Below are positions 12,937 through 27,000 of a stretch of DNA of 64,000 nucleotides, piece by piece. This DNA is from Ophiodon elongatus (Eukaryota > Chordata > Actinopteri > Perciformes > Hexagrammidae): positions 744,001 through 808,000 of the forward strand of contig JACSYO010002129.1 of NCBI GenBank assembly GCA_016806645.1, written 5' to 3'. Positions within the stretch are counted from its first letter, which is position 1. The number at the start of each line of letters is the position of its first letter. The notes below the pieces were generated by a model. The model was not told where the DNA came from and did no database searches. It saw only the letters and a program-made list of their open reading frames with translations. The position numbers were made by a program, and so were the translations under genes.

Positions 12937-15379
12937 CGATTAAAAAGTCATGAAGGCTTTTAGGGGCATGCAGAGCTGCAGTTTCCCACTCCTCTGTGGA
13001 TTGGCTGCCTGAAAATAGTCTTTGTGTTCCTGAGACAACAGTAGAATATGCAGGAGGTGGGGGGTATTGAAGAGATGCGGGTTAACAGAGCAGCAGTGCG
13101 TGGGCCACCTCGTTCTCCCCTGTACTCTTAAGCAGCACTCTCCCGGCCCCTCGCTTCCTCAGATTAGATGAAACACCCACAGTCAGTACATCATTGGCCC
13201 CTATATGAGCGTTGTGTCTATGCTTTACGAGCGGGGCACTACAGCTCTTTTAAAGTAGTGGCCTCCCACATTCCTTTCCGTCATGCTGAAATCAGCCTGG
13301 GCTAGTGAGGTTCACCTCCAAGGTCAGCCTCTTAACACCTCAGAACAAAATACCTTACTGTCATCATCAGTGTATGGCTTTATAAAAAGGAAACATCTGC
13401 CAGCAAAGGAGTATTGATGCCTTTTTTGAAGATAAATAAATGGACTAATGAGAATGGCTGTGAGCTAGAATATCATCAACCTGAATAGCTTGCTTTCAAA
13501 AAGGTGCCACACAAATCAAATAGGTGTCCATTTGCTTCGTAATGGCTGAAAGGACAGGTCGTAAACAAGAATACATGCGTGAAACAAGACCTTAATGTGC
13601 TGTAAAAAAAAAAAAAGAAAAAAAAAAGACTGGCCTCCCAGCATTGGTTTAGTCTTACCAAAAGCAACCATCCATACGATTGTCACAAATAGCAGCCAGC
13701 CACTAATGGAATCAATAAAGCCTTGCAAATATTTACAGGACAAGAGAGCCTCAAGGCAATCAATTCCAATCTATAGGACGATGGAAGGTTCTACTGTGGC
13801 TGTGTTTCAGGTTAGAAAAATCAATAACGTCAGCTTTGGAAAAAGAAGGAAAAAAAATAACCCTATTGCTGAGGCACCCCTTAGTCTTTCACTCATACAC
13901 TCTCCTTCCTTCCATCATTCTGACCCTTGTTTTAGTCCACCCCCGCCCCCACCCCCCTTGCAGTTGTCCAAGTTTGACATCTCCGGCTGCGCCTCCCAGC
14001 AGGTATCTGCAACCGCAAGGAGTGCATCCAGCAAGGTAGTGGGAGACAGCTTTTGAAGAAGGCAGAAGCTAGTGGATGTGACAGGCTGTTGAAAGTCAGG
14101 AGATAACAGCATCTGCTTCTGGAAGTCTTAACAGGTAGAACGGTAAAGTGGGGAGGTGAGAGGCCAGGCAAATTCTCTGGATAATAGGATATAAAAACAA
14201 TGTTGCTAAGTTCCTGCAAACAGTCACAGGCAACAAGGACGGCAGACTGAGTGACTGAAAGCAAAGGGTGGAAGCAGTGCAAAGAATAAGAAGTGGAGTA
14301 TATTAAAAACAGATTGCTTCCATGTCTCTCAGGGGGCAGACTTTTTTTTATGCACAAGGTTGTAATCCCTAGTTTATGTTCTGTAGTAACTAGCTCGATA
14401 AAATACATCAACCTAGCACATAAAAAGTGAATAAAACGGAGTATATAAAAGTGTGTCAGGGCGGCAGAAAGCTATTAGAAGTCAAGACCGCCCATGGTGA
14501 TCTCTGATTTATTGATGCATTGATGCCTGCTAGTGCATTGACAAGTTCAGCAACTTCTGATAAATAGGCGATAATGTCAGGCTTTTCTCTGTTAGACATG
14601 CAGTTACCAGGCCTCACACAGCTCCCCGGTCTCCAGCCTAATGAGCAGGTAGTTGGAGGGAGAGGAGGATTGGAGCAGAAAGAGGCGCTCTCTCCGTCTC
14701 TGATGCCACTTGCTGTGTTTTTGCTCTCTCATGCATGGGGCTCCTAGAGAGAACGATCAGACGCAGACACAGCTTCTGCCAGCGGCTATCAGCGTCTCTT
14801 TAATAACTCCACCTTCCCTCTGTGGGAACATACATGTGAAAAAAACAAAAACAAAAAAAAAAAAACTGGGTGCGTGTAAATAGCCAACCAAACACCCCTA
14901 GGTGGGCAGCTTTAGCATAAACAGACCATTCTAAACAGCTTGAAGGCTATAGAAGTGTAAAACAGTGGCTTCACAAGGGCATACAACAAGTGTTCGGTTT
15001 TTAGCGGCGCTGCATGTCACCGTTCATAACACAGTGCATTCCACTGCCCCAGGGCTCAAAAACCTAAGTACCTGGTCGACTGCTTCATCACCTAAAGTGC
15101 CTGACTCAATGTGTGTGGATAACAGCACAGATAAATCAGGCAGATATGTGTATAAATCAGCTGTTCCATTATGGCTTATGTTTTGCACTCTATGCAACAT
15201 GCAGATATGAATACTGCATGGTCCACACTCTGAAAAATGACTGTATCCGGATCTGATAGATATTTCACAGCACGGCTCAATTAATTGAATTTTTCAACTG
15301 AGTTGTGAGAGAAATCCATAAAACAGATCAAACTGAAAATGCACCAGACAGAAAGTGTGCCTGTGTATGTGGGTTTGCA

Positions 15380-15383
<4 letters not shown>

Positions 15384-15426
<43 letters not shown>
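15384..15426. repeat. (TG)n microsatellite followed by GA-rich tract
   Basis: About 21 TG units, followed by a short GAGA run at about 15450 to 15466. Confidence 0.97.
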
Positions 15427-15431
<5 letters not shown>

Positions 15432-17303
15432 GGAGAGAAAAGAAGGGAGCGAGAGAGAGAGAGAGACTGACCGCACAAACTTGAGGGCCCACTTGGCAAA
15501 GCGCATGTGGTTCTGACTGCCAACTTGTGAAAAATGTCAATTACTCTCTCTACATCTAAAACTTTTATGAAAGCTTCTGGGCTGTATCAAAGCCTTCAAC
15601 CTCACCAGCTCCCTCGAAAATATTTTCTCACAGAGAAAATCAGCTTTAATTATTGAGAGCGTGGCTTCAAGTTTATTAGTGTTTTTCAGGACTTCCTTCA
15701 AATAGCTGTCCAAGGCGCTGTTGTGCATATCAAAATGATCTCCTTGATGCTAACCTGCCTTCCTTATTGCAAATACACTGTCAAAAACCTCAAATCAGTT
15801 GCCTTCAGTGTGATGCATTACATAGACAACTGTCTGCAGATACAGAGGAAACATGTAATAGCAGCAAACACGGATATCTTTCTGGAAGGAAATGAGAAAC
15901 AAACAGAAACAAGAGATAGAGAAGATATAGCCTGGAAAATCCGCAGAAGAAAGAAAACAGGTTGAAAATAAATAAAGATGAGCGAGTGATGAGGCTGGTG
16001 ATCAAAGCATCGTAGTGTCAGGTGGTCATATTGAATAAGACCTCCTCGCTCCACCATGAACTGACCCAGGCTCAGACTCCACAGCTGAGGGCTGTATATC
16101 GTTCCCAGCAGTACATCAGACAGAGCGGGAGACAGGCAGCCTGATCTTTCTACCTCCATGAGCAACACTGTTTTAATCCCTTCTGGATCAAAGGAGGCAG
16201 CGAGCTTTGCCTCCCCTTCATTAGGGAGGGATAGAAGACAGCATGGAAACCGTCCCTGTTCTCCAGGACTGAATGGCCATGTTTGATCAATCAATAGCAG
16301 TCCAGTAGCTCTGGCCTAAGTGCTCCAGCCGAAATCACTCTCCTCGGAAAAATGGAGGATGATGGGGTGGGACCAAAAACACACCCGCACAAACTTTCAT
16401 CAAAACAGTCTTTGGTCTGGGAATGAGTCAAATTATACTGTGCTTTGTTATGTTCTGTTCCAGCAGAAAATCTGCTGCCTGACAAGCACTGCCTCAGTAC
16501 TTAAGTCCCATCGCTCAAAACATGAAAGTCTGAATGCTGGTGAAAGGACAGAATAGGGATCAGCCAGGCTGACGGAGTGGCTAAGTACAACTGGGCTGCT
16601 GTCTGACTTTACCATTGTTGTTCACTGGTGGAACGTAATCTTCTTAATCACAAGCTAAACCTGCAGAACAATTGACCCATTTTCATATGCGGCTTCTTAT
16701 CACCGAATGCGTGCCCATATCTCATTTAGAAGTGTTAGAAATCCCTTTTCAATCTAGGTGATCTGTTCTCACCAACCTGCCTCCACATTCCTCTAATCCT
16801 CTCTGATCTAATCCAATGCATATCAGCCAGAGAATACCATGTTTATATATTGAGTACTCAGGTTCTTCTGTGCTGTCCTACGTGTGTTTAACATTGTTGG
16901 GATTCCTTACAGAAGTAATACTCATTACTCACAACTCTTTTATGCATTTTGAATGTCAATCCTTTCTTTTATATCAGTCCTTTGCTTTCCCTAGTGCTTG
17001 GTTCTTTTTGTACATTTGCAAAATTACTGCTTGTGTGAATGCTTCTTCTGTTAAAGGGTTAACTGCATGCCAGTGGTTTGAGGCAAGCTGGACAGGTTGG
17101 TCAATCAAAGGATACAAATCTTTATCTCTTTTTTTTATATATTCACAGTTCTCATCTCCAACTCAAGCAAATAAAAGAGAATTTTGAAAGCAAAAAATTG
17201 TGAAAAATGTCTTGTATTCAGGCTGAAAGTAATCATGGGCAGAGTCTCAATCGCAGATGTAAGCTCACATTTAAAATTGGATTAACAGGTCCAACCCCTA
17301 ATA

Positions 17304-17366
17304 AGACAAGTCAAGTTGAACTTATTTGTGCAGCGCTTAATCACATTAGTCTCAAAGAGCTACACA
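17304..17366 (+). repeat. Fragment of a common teleost interspersed repeat
   Basis: AAGTCAAGTTGAACTTATTT, then GTGCAGCGCTTAATCACA and CTCAAAGAGCTACACA. This matches the widespread fish pattern of AAGTCAACTTTATTTGTATAGC followed by CAAAGTGCTTTACA, with several changes. Confidence 0.6.
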
Positions 17367-18241
17367 CCCACATTTGAAAAACAACTAAAGACTGATTGCT
17401 TTTTAGTGTAGAATGAAATCAATCATGGCTTTGGCAGGTTTTCACCAGAGGGAGTTTGACATATTTTCTGGAAACATTGCGCAAGAGATGAAAGCATGTT
17501 TTATGATTTTTATAACGTGGGTGAAAACAAGCAACTGTGCCCAGATACTGAACACTGACCATTGTTAAGACTTTTGAAGACAGCTATGGTTATGTTGCTG
17601 ACTGTGGCATCATTACTGTGCATATGAGATATACAAGTGCAAATGAGATGTGCAGGCACATTTTCAACACGAGGTTAGAGTCAAAATCTCTTATCCGTAT
17701 TTGCTGATGTAAATTGGTTCTGATAGTTGTAGATATTATTATCACAGAGACTGGTGAGGAAATGTTTGCAGAAGGAATTGAATACATATTAATACTGCCG
17801 TTGTGCAGTAATTATTGTTAACTTTTAGCTCCTCAGTTAACATGTTTCTATTGACATTTGCATATTTTTCTCTCTTGCGAGGGGAGATAGATTTTGGATT
17901 TAACCAACAATGAGTTTTTAGAGAAGTGCAGTGAGTTTTATTGTTTTATTCTATTGATGAATGTGAGCCATTAATTTCTATGTCACAATATTACTTTGTT
18001 AGCAGGCATACAAGTTGCTTACGAATATACAGGCCAGGTATATATAATCCAAGCCATGTTTGTGTGTGTGCATGTGTTTATCAGTTTGACAGTCTACCTA
18101 CACAGCAGAAGAAGGGTGTCACTGAAGGATTACCATCGCAGTGGCAGACTGTCTGGTGCTCAAAAATCAGTCTTTTTTCCTTGACTGGATGCCAGTCAAC
18201 CTCCCTCTTTTTTTCCAACCTCTCCACTCTCTTTTCCTCAA

Positions 18242-18245
<4 letters not shown>

Positions 18246-18283
<38 letters not shown>

Positions 18284-18292
18284 TCTCTCTCT
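18246..18292. repeat. (TC)n microsatellite
   Basis: CT/TC run of 47 bases with a single A interruption at 18278. Confidence 0.97.
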
Positions 18293-19247
18293 GCTCCCTC
18301 TCAATGAAATGAGAAGGGATGCGCTCTTGTCAGAATGAGCAACGGTGGCATTATTGTCAGCGTGAGCTGTCTATCGTTGCAGTGTGTCTGGCCGGACCCC
18401 TCCTGTCGGGCTGTCACCGTGGTGCGGGGATGAGATGAGAAAACTTCGGTGGATTTGTCAAGGGGGAAATAAAGCATGGCGCCCGACTGATCTGACACCC
18501 TTATCTTCATGGTATCAGTCCCATCACAGATAGACAAGTCAGCCAACTGGATCAAATATAAGTAATACACAAAACAATCAATATACAGTACATCAGAGGA
18601 TACCCATCTACTAGTCCATATGAAATTAATATGACATAAGCAGCAGATGCCAGGCCTAGTGAGTTTCAGAGTGAGAGAAAGCCTGCATCAAGAGCTCTGA
18701 CCTCAGAAGAAACAGCTTCACTGACGTTAAACAGTAGACTGGACAGTGCCAGAGTTTTTCTCTATTCTTCCTGCTCGCTTTCACACACTCCAACACGCCA
18801 AGTTTAGATATCTGAAATCATCCCTGCCAGAGAAAAAGTGATATCTGGAAGCCATATATATATATATAACAAAAAGTGGTGTAAAGCACACAATTAAACC
18901 TCCCACCTCTGTGAATTGTTTGTTCAGGTGTCTGCTTACAATTGTGTAGGTCTTCTCTGGAACATTCATGTGTGGCCTCCTCATGAAGCCAGCTAGTGAA
19001 TACAAGCTTTTTCATTTTTTCCCCTCACTCCCAAGGTGTGAGCTCTACTCAGGGAGTAAGTGTGTTGTATACGGGAGCAAAGCCACCAGCTGCTGACCTT
19101 TAATAGCATCACACAGCAGCAGGGAGTGCCCTGGTTTACCTGACTCACATCTTGAAAACAGCTAATCAAAAGGTCTCTAATGGCTTACCACCTGTGAGGA
19201 GCTATATGGGTGTTTGTCTGTTTACTGATGTGTGTATTTATGGGTCA

Positions 19248-19250
<3 letters not shown>

Positions 19251-19303
<53 letters not shown>
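19251..19303. repeat. (TG)n microsatellite
   Basis: Uninterrupted TG run of 53 bases. Confidence 0.98.
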
Positions 19304-19305
<2 letters not shown>

Positions 19306-20171
19306 ATATGCTCATATAATGTTTTGATTATATCATTACAAGTCAACGAGGAAAAGGAAATTACCTCTTTGACCCACTACAAAGTGGATGTGGGCTGTGC
19401 TGCAAAGACCCTCAAAGTCTGCGTGAGTCAAAAGAATTTAATAAATCAAATCCAAGTTTCATGCTCATCCTTTAATTTGTAGTAACCACAGAGCCGTTCC
19501 AACCACTGCTGCATTTCAACACCAATACCACACCTAAAAAAGTTGCAAAGGTCAGATGAGGTCATGCATGGTCGGGCCACCACTGACTAAATTCCTGTTA
19601 GATTAAAAAATGAATCTCAAAGCGAATGCTATTCATGCTAATCTTTCATTATGGTAAGCCAACTTAATATTTATGGACTTAACTATTGACATTGAACCGC
19701 CTGTAAGAATTTAAAAAGGAGTTTGAATACTTGGAAGTCTTATCGTTTTTAACCAAGTTAACTGATATATATATTTACTGATTCTACATTTACTGTTACC
19801 TTTCTGAGTTGTTTTTAGTCTTTGGGGTGAATTCTCCTTCAAGGTGTATTTACGCTTGGGGCCAGGGTATTGCCAGAGAAGAGAGAGCAATTACACTGAA
19901 TAAATCCCCTTTCCCACAAGCTAACCCACTTCTGAGAACTATATTGGCCTTTTCCCCAGCAGAGGAATTCAAGCCACCTCGTGACTCTTTCAGCAAACCT
20001 CCTCAAAATCCCTCATAATCAGCGCTGCTCCTTGACAGCCTCTGTTCGCAGGGCTACTATAAAGACATGCCTCATATATGTAAGATACAGTAACACTTTA
20101 AAAGCAACCCACTCATCGATCAGATCAATATCGGATATCTCACGCTCCTTCCTCTGTATGATAGGAAACAT

Positions 20172-20208
20172 GGAGAGAGAGAGGGAGAAAGAGAGAGAGA
20201 GAGAGAGG

Positions 20209-20253
<45 letters not shown>
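20172..20253. repeat. (GA)n microsatellite with GGGAGAAA interruptions
   Basis: GA run broken by two GGGAGAAA segments about 26 bases apart, suggesting a duplicated higher-order unit before the pure run. Confidence 0.97.
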
Positions 20254-20255
<2 letters not shown>

Positions 20256-21509
20256 TGTGAATAGTAGGCAAAAATATCTCACTTGTGACAGAATCCTATA
20301 GACTAAGCAAGGGAATAAGTTGGACGAGGGCTGGTGAAAACGCAGGAGGGAAGCGGGGTAAAATGGGTGATGCTGGTGGGAGGGAGTGGCTTGGCTGCTA
20401 TTATAGCTCCCGGAGAGTAGGAACTCAATCAACGGCCAGGAGAGAGGCCCATTGTGCCGGGGTGTAATGGGAACTGTGAGATTTTATTAAGAGAGAGCAA
20501 TTGCATGTGCTCCTCATCAGGGTTTTCATTGTTGCACTGGTGGTCACAATGACGTCTGGGGAAGATAGAAACAAGGTATTTACTGTCTCACATGCGGAAG
20601 AATAGACAGCTCCCAGAAATAGGGTTCCACTTTGACGTTAGGGGCTCTGTTGCCTATAATTGTCATGGCATCCTCTTGTTCGATCAGTTTCCTTCCCCAT
20701 TCCTCTCAGTCTATTATTCCTTCAGCCCTTTGGCTTTCTTACTTTCTCTCTCTCTCTTTCTCTATAGCCATTTCATTTATTTGCCAATTCATTGTTCCAT
20801 AACTTTCCAGACTCCTTCTGTCTGGCATTATGGTGGAACTACGCTAGCAGAAAGTCTAACTTGAAATATAGTTTTGTTGTGTTTCAGTGATTGCATGCAT
20901 AGCAAGCCTGCACTGTGGCTATTTAGAGGAGACAAGTGTAGAAAAGTGTGGGAGGACAGCACTGTGAGAAGGTGTGTCAGCTTGACTAGTGATGGATCCA
21001 CCCTTGTGTGTTTGATGCTGTCAGATTTGGATTCTCAAGAACAAAGACCTTAAATACAGCAGTGAACGGTATTCATTTCCCCCTCGGTCAGTACAGATAA
21101 CTATAGGTAAAGGGCATGTTGTTGATTGCTTTGTGTTTGCGTACAGCTTCATGGGAGGATAAGAATCGATTTTCTGTCTGTATAGGTTAAATTACAATTC
21201 CCTCACTGCTGAGATTCAACAGGTTCTTATTAACAATGGCCAGCATCACTGCAGAAAAATACCCATCTGGTGTTCTTTCTTTTGTGCACTTTTAGTAAAC
21301 TGAGCTTTACATTAATGGTGTTTTTAAATGGCTTTCAGCAACCAAGCGTTTTCAATAGGGGGCATTTTCAATCAGACCGTCCTTCTAAGAACGTAGAACA
21401 TAGGTTGTCTGTGCAAGCAGCTTATTATGATCTATATTTACGTGTATTGACATCGGTTGACCGTCTCTTCAAATAATAAATATGCTTTACTAACTGAGAC
21501 TGTTGTGGC

Positions 21510-21640
21510 CACGGTTTGGTATTGTTAAGGCATAACAACGACTTGCTTAGGGTTAGGGAGAGATCATGGTTTGTGTTCAAATAAGTACTTACCTCCAAGT
21601 TTAGAAAAACATTTAGGTTTGGGTTAAAGTTAAAACGTCA
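21510..21640 (+). repeat. Decayed GTTAGGG-ATCATGGTTTG-type repeat
   Basis: TTAGGGTTAGGGAGAGATCA is followed by TGGTTTGTGTTCAAATAAG and GTTTGGGTTAAAGTT. These are recurrent modules of a teleost repeat. A second copy in the opposite orientation lies at 55525 to 55570. Confidence 0.5.
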
Positions 21641-23942
21641 TTATGATTACAATAAGAACTACTACAGCTAGAAATCAGAAAACGAACAGCGGTCTCCTTT
21701 GGCAAATCCCACGTCTATGTTTTCTTTAAACATTACACCTGACTTCCTCTTCTGCTACCATCGGGCTAGTCTCAATTACTACGGCCACAAGAGGACAGTC
21801 TCGAAATATGGCCTTAATCTTCCAAAAGAAAACCCCACTATTGTTGTCCTTTAAAATCTTTATTTTAGAACATACTTTTTGGAGGTGGTTTTCTCTTGGT
21901 TCAACAAGGAACAAGTGTCAATGTCTGAGAAATAACTGCACTTGTCTGAAATACAGTAATTGTGACTTAATTAAATAATCAAAACAAGTTGAATTGTAGA
22001 TTGCTGCAATTATCCAATCAAAATGGCAAAAATATTCTCTTACTTTAAGAAAAAGCTGATCCAACACTACTTGTGAAAATGGACTTTGCAGGCAGCCACC
22101 TCATTTGACTGAGAGATAATTTTCTAATGAATTATAAGCTGCTATCATCACTCTGTGCTGATCTGGATCTGTCCCAATAAATCCAAACCTGCTCCTCACT
22201 GGTCCTAGCCACTGCCTCTCCATCACGGCCAATCTGATAAAGGGATGAGAGAGGATATCATGTGTTCCTCACACAAATCCTGCCTGTAATCCGTACATTG
22301 TTGTTGTTCTACTTCCCTCACTGTAATCTCCTTGCAAGTCCATTCTGTCCCCCCAATCCACCAAATATAGCATATCACACATCTCGGTCAGCCACAATTT
22401 AGGGGAGACAAAGGAAGAGAAAAGAGACTGTAAAAACTTTGGGAAGTACTTCGTTGTCTGTGTGAGATAGTGCTGGTATGTGGCATAACACAGCAACACA
22501 AGCTGGCCATCTAATAATGAGGCAGGGCAGAAGGGGGTTGGGGGTAGGATTACATGCCACAACAGGGATGGAGACCAGCACAGGCCATATGTGGTCCGGA
22601 CTCTCATAATCCCATTTGACCACAACACTTAAAGTCGAAGACATCTGAAGAGTAGAGGGCAGATTGAGGGATAGAAAGATGTGTTTGAAATAAACGGATG
22701 ACATGGTGTTAAGGACAAATGTTACTTCGATCAACAGATAAATCCCCTACCTTAAGTCCATCAACGCAGTGGGCAAGCCTGAACAAAGCCCTGCCAAATG
22801 TTGTTTTCTCCATGATTTTCCCTTTTTCTCCACCCCCCAGAGCTGGCTTGATTCTACCAGTGCTACGTTCACCATTGTGTTTATTTCACTGTATAACAGG
22901 CTCCATCTGCTCAGTTCTGGGAATGTAAAGTGATTGCTGTCGCACATAATTTCTCAGATGCGGCTGGATATTTGTCGCGAGTACGCCTCCAGATTGAACC
23001 ACCCGAAGCGTAGGTAAAGTTGCATGCACACACACACGCACAGGTAACAGTTTGTCCCCAAATACACACCCACGCAGAGATACACATTTGAAAAAAAACC
23101 CATCTTCAACTGGCCTTTATTTTTATCCAGATGCTGACAGTTCCAATCATGAATGGCATCTAAGCCCATTAGCATCAATACTCGGCTTTGACAAAGGGAA
23201 CAAAAACTTGCAAATGGATGTAGACACGGTGAGAAGCACAGTGAATTAGACTAACCCTGAAACAGGCTCAATGCAGCACAGCTGACATAAACTATAAACT
23301 CGTAGACATGAAACAAAAGCATTGTTTTTGAAGTCTAAAAATACCGTGATGTATGAGCATGGTTCACATCTGACATGAAATGGAATAGCTACACAGACAC
23401 TTTTGTTTAGACTGGATGCTTGCCCATGATTAACAAGGGAAGAGCCAGGTGTTGTTGAGCCTCAGGGTCAGTTTGGGGCTCTGCTGGCTGGTGGATAGTG
23501 GCAAAGCTCCACTGAACACTGTAAATTTGACTGTATGCCACAGGATTCAATTTACAAGCTGTTGGTTTAAGCTGGCGTGGTGTACCACCCCGTTGTTTGC
23601 ACCAGGACACTCTGTCTGTTTTGGAGGCTTTTTGTCCTGCAGTTAACGAGCACTCTGATGAGAGAGGAAACTGTAATGGCCGATTACGGCTGTGATAATG
23701 GTGATAATGACTCTCTTGTGTACTCCTCACAATAAGAGAAAACCTGTCCTCACCGAGAGGAAGGTAAACAAATGAGGAAAAAATAAACTCTCAGTTTGCA
23801 ATCCTGCAAAGCCTGGTGCTTTTATGTGATGTGCTGACTGAGGGCTCAGTGCTCTTCGCCTGTGGATCTGGATCCCAGTCAGGGGGGATCACGCATGCCC
23901 AACATCCCACCAACCCTCTCTCATCCACTTCCTCTTCCCTCT

Positions 23943-23945
<3 letters not shown>

Positions 23946-24007
<62 letters not shown>
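23946..24007. repeat. (AC)31 microsatellite
   Basis: Uninterrupted AC run of 62 bases. Confidence 0.98.
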
Positions 24008-24009
<2 letters not shown>

Positions 24010-27000
24010 TACAAAGGTGTTCTTAGAGGTACACAAGGGCATTACTCTGTATTCCTGCTGTATTCTATGATTTTAGGGGTTATTCAAATTCACAAACAAA
24101 GCTGCAGGCATTTCTTTGTTTTCAGAAAATACCGACAGAATATATTAAATTAATATCCTGACTTGAGTTTCTAATTTTGAAGCATTGGATGAGAAACTAT
24201 AGCTTTAAAACCAACATATGGTAAGCTGAGAGCACAGGTTGCAGGCTGAGAAGTACTTTAGAGTGGGTTTCAGGAATGATCACAAACAACTTATTAGGGA
24301 TTTTAGTGAAATCATGTTGGATCTTTTGCACATTGTTTGTTTGTAATAACACACATTTCAGTATATATCTGATGCATTTGGCAGTGCTTTGGAGGGCTGC
24401 ACTAAGAGCAACATCGACTAAGAAATTCATCTTAATCAATCAGAGAAAGCAAAACAAACAATGCATTCACCTGCTCAACAATCCGAGAGAAAACAGAGAG
24501 CACAAAAACTCAGCACACAAAACAAACATAGAAATGCACAGTCAACCAAGCACAGGGAGATCAAAACTCTCAGAGGTAAAGGGTTTGGAGAGGACCAGAG
24601 AGATTTGTCTCAATCACGCCGGGTCCCCAGGTGTCTGGGGTGAAGAACCACCGCTTTCGTCGACAGGACTGAGATGACAGCCTCAGTTAGAGGTGAACAG
24701 CATTGAGCGTTCACTACAATTAATCTCTGACTAGAGGCCCTTCAGCCACAGCTACAGTGTCAGTCTGGTGATGAGGTCGTGCTGAGTGACCAGGCCCTGT
24801 CTTCAGCTGATTAGTCAAGAGAGTTTACAAAGCCGCTGCAACTGTGGGCAGCCGTTTGTCAGGCGCCGTGTAATTAATCCATTTCCATGGGAGCCTGTTG
24901 GGAGTCTGCAGGGATAACTGAGGAGGTCCTTGAAAGGCAATCATTAGAAACACAAATACTGAACTGTGTGACACACACACACACACAAGACACAAGAAAA
25001 GGCCTATTTTGAGTGACACCAAGGTATCTGATGTGTTCCCCGCCCTTTACCTCTCAGTAAGAGGGTTGATTAGAGAAAGGCCATAGATCAGAGCCCGAAG
25101 CAGCCGCCACTGTGGGAGAGACAGGTGCAAAGGGAAGAAAGAGGACAAAAAGAAAAGATTGTTCACTAAGTGGACTCATTTATCCATCCTCTTTAAGGTC
25201 AACACTCGTCTTTTTGCCATGACAGGCAATATTTGAGGGTGGTAAATGGTTGACATTTCCAGGAGGATGTCTTGGAGTTGCCTTGCATAGCTCAGCAATG
25301 ACGTGAAAGGTAAATCACATACAGTATCTGCGGGAGAGGAAGAGGCCTATTCAGTAGAGAGACAGCTGAATAACGCACTGTTATTTGACCCTTAGAATTG
25401 AGGTGAAGCCGCGCTATGCTAATAGCTACACTTCCCGTTGATATCATTCCGCATGTCACAAGAGGCGATTTGTGCTCAGTAACGGAGAAAATGTTTCTTC
25501 AGTCACACAGGTGTTTGACACCATGGCTGAGCGCACAATGTTATCTCCAGTGCAACCAGAAAAAACAGATGTCCAGCCTCTCCCTCTAGTGCAGCATCCC
25601 GCTCCCACCCGGCATGGACAAAGTCACCCAGTCACCCACACATTAAAGAGAGGCAGCTGCCAGAGCATTAGTGTCCAAAAATTCAGTTGAGAGACAGACA
25701 TAAACAAGCATGACAGTTGGGTTTGGGGACGCTAGGAATGCTGATTGACAGTGCTCTGTCGGCCGGATTAGAGACGTTCATTTCGTCCTGAACTCAATTA
25801 TATTTTACAAAGGCTGACATCCCCAGTTAATTGCAGCCTTTCCACATGAGGGAATTATTTGCAGTTCTCAATTCCCTGGCCATGTGTACTCTGTTCCGCA
25901 TGTACAGGCTTCATCTAATGTGTGGAAATATTGCAAATTAGATCAGTAAAAAAAAGAAAAAAGAGGGGAAAAGAAATCTGTGAAAAGTAAAAAAAAAAAA
26001 AAGAGAGAAAAAAAAGGAAGTGTCGAGAGGCAGAAATGAGTGAAATACTGGTACAACTTCAAGAGAGAAGCGTCTGGGTGAGTAGACTGCCTCCGTATCT
26101 CAAGTGAGTCTGGATCTTAGCTCAGAGACAGCTTAGTTCAGAGACAGATCCAGAGTGACAGTATTGTGATGATTGACACAGTGATGAAGAGGAGAAGAGG
26201 AGAGGAAGAAAGGAGAAAAAGGTTGTGCAGCGCCACTGGCTCCACTGTAATGAAAATGTGAATCTTGCCCATGGAAGGATGTGACAGGAGACCCAGGCTG
26301 GGCTTGTGCTGAGGAGGTAATGTCAGGGAGGTAATGTCAAGGAAGCCCACAGGCCCATGTACAGGAATGTCTACGTATGTGTGCAAGAAGTGCCTAAACA
26401 CTGTGTGTGCGTACATGTATGTGACTGGGGGTTGGTGTGGGAATGAAGTAAAAGACTGGGGCCATATAGCCTAGATTATCTAGCCGTTTCTAATTCACCC
26501 CGACTCCTCTTTCTAGACATGGTTGACATGTGTCACAGCACACAGTCAGATTACCGGGCCTCTAATCCACCTCTGAGGCCGACTTGGTGGGTGAGAGGGC
26601 TGCGGATGATCTCCCACACCAACAATAATCCAGCACCTAGCATTTTCACGGTGAGAGGGAGGGGGGGACATGTTGCTCTCCTTACTGTCACTGTTGCTGT
26701 ATGTTGGAGGTGCCATGCAGCTTTGGATTAGGTTTGTTGCACTGGCTGACATGTGGACCGACAGCTGTCAGCAAGATGTGCTAAACCAGAGCGCTGTACA
26801 GGCCCGTATCTCTCTGCTACCCTTGGGCTGTCCCTGATCGGCGGGCAGCTAATCCCGTATCATTGTTTTGTGGTTGTGTTTGTTACAATGGGTATCCGTG
26901 ACATCACTGGTGTTGACATCGGCTCACCAGCAAACACCACCAGTGTTTATCTTTGTCTGTGAGATACCGTGTGAAAAACACTCCCAGATGGGAGCAGGCC

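Noticed and set aside
18856..18871. Short AT run (ATATATATATATATA)
   Set aside because: Too short and common to be informative.
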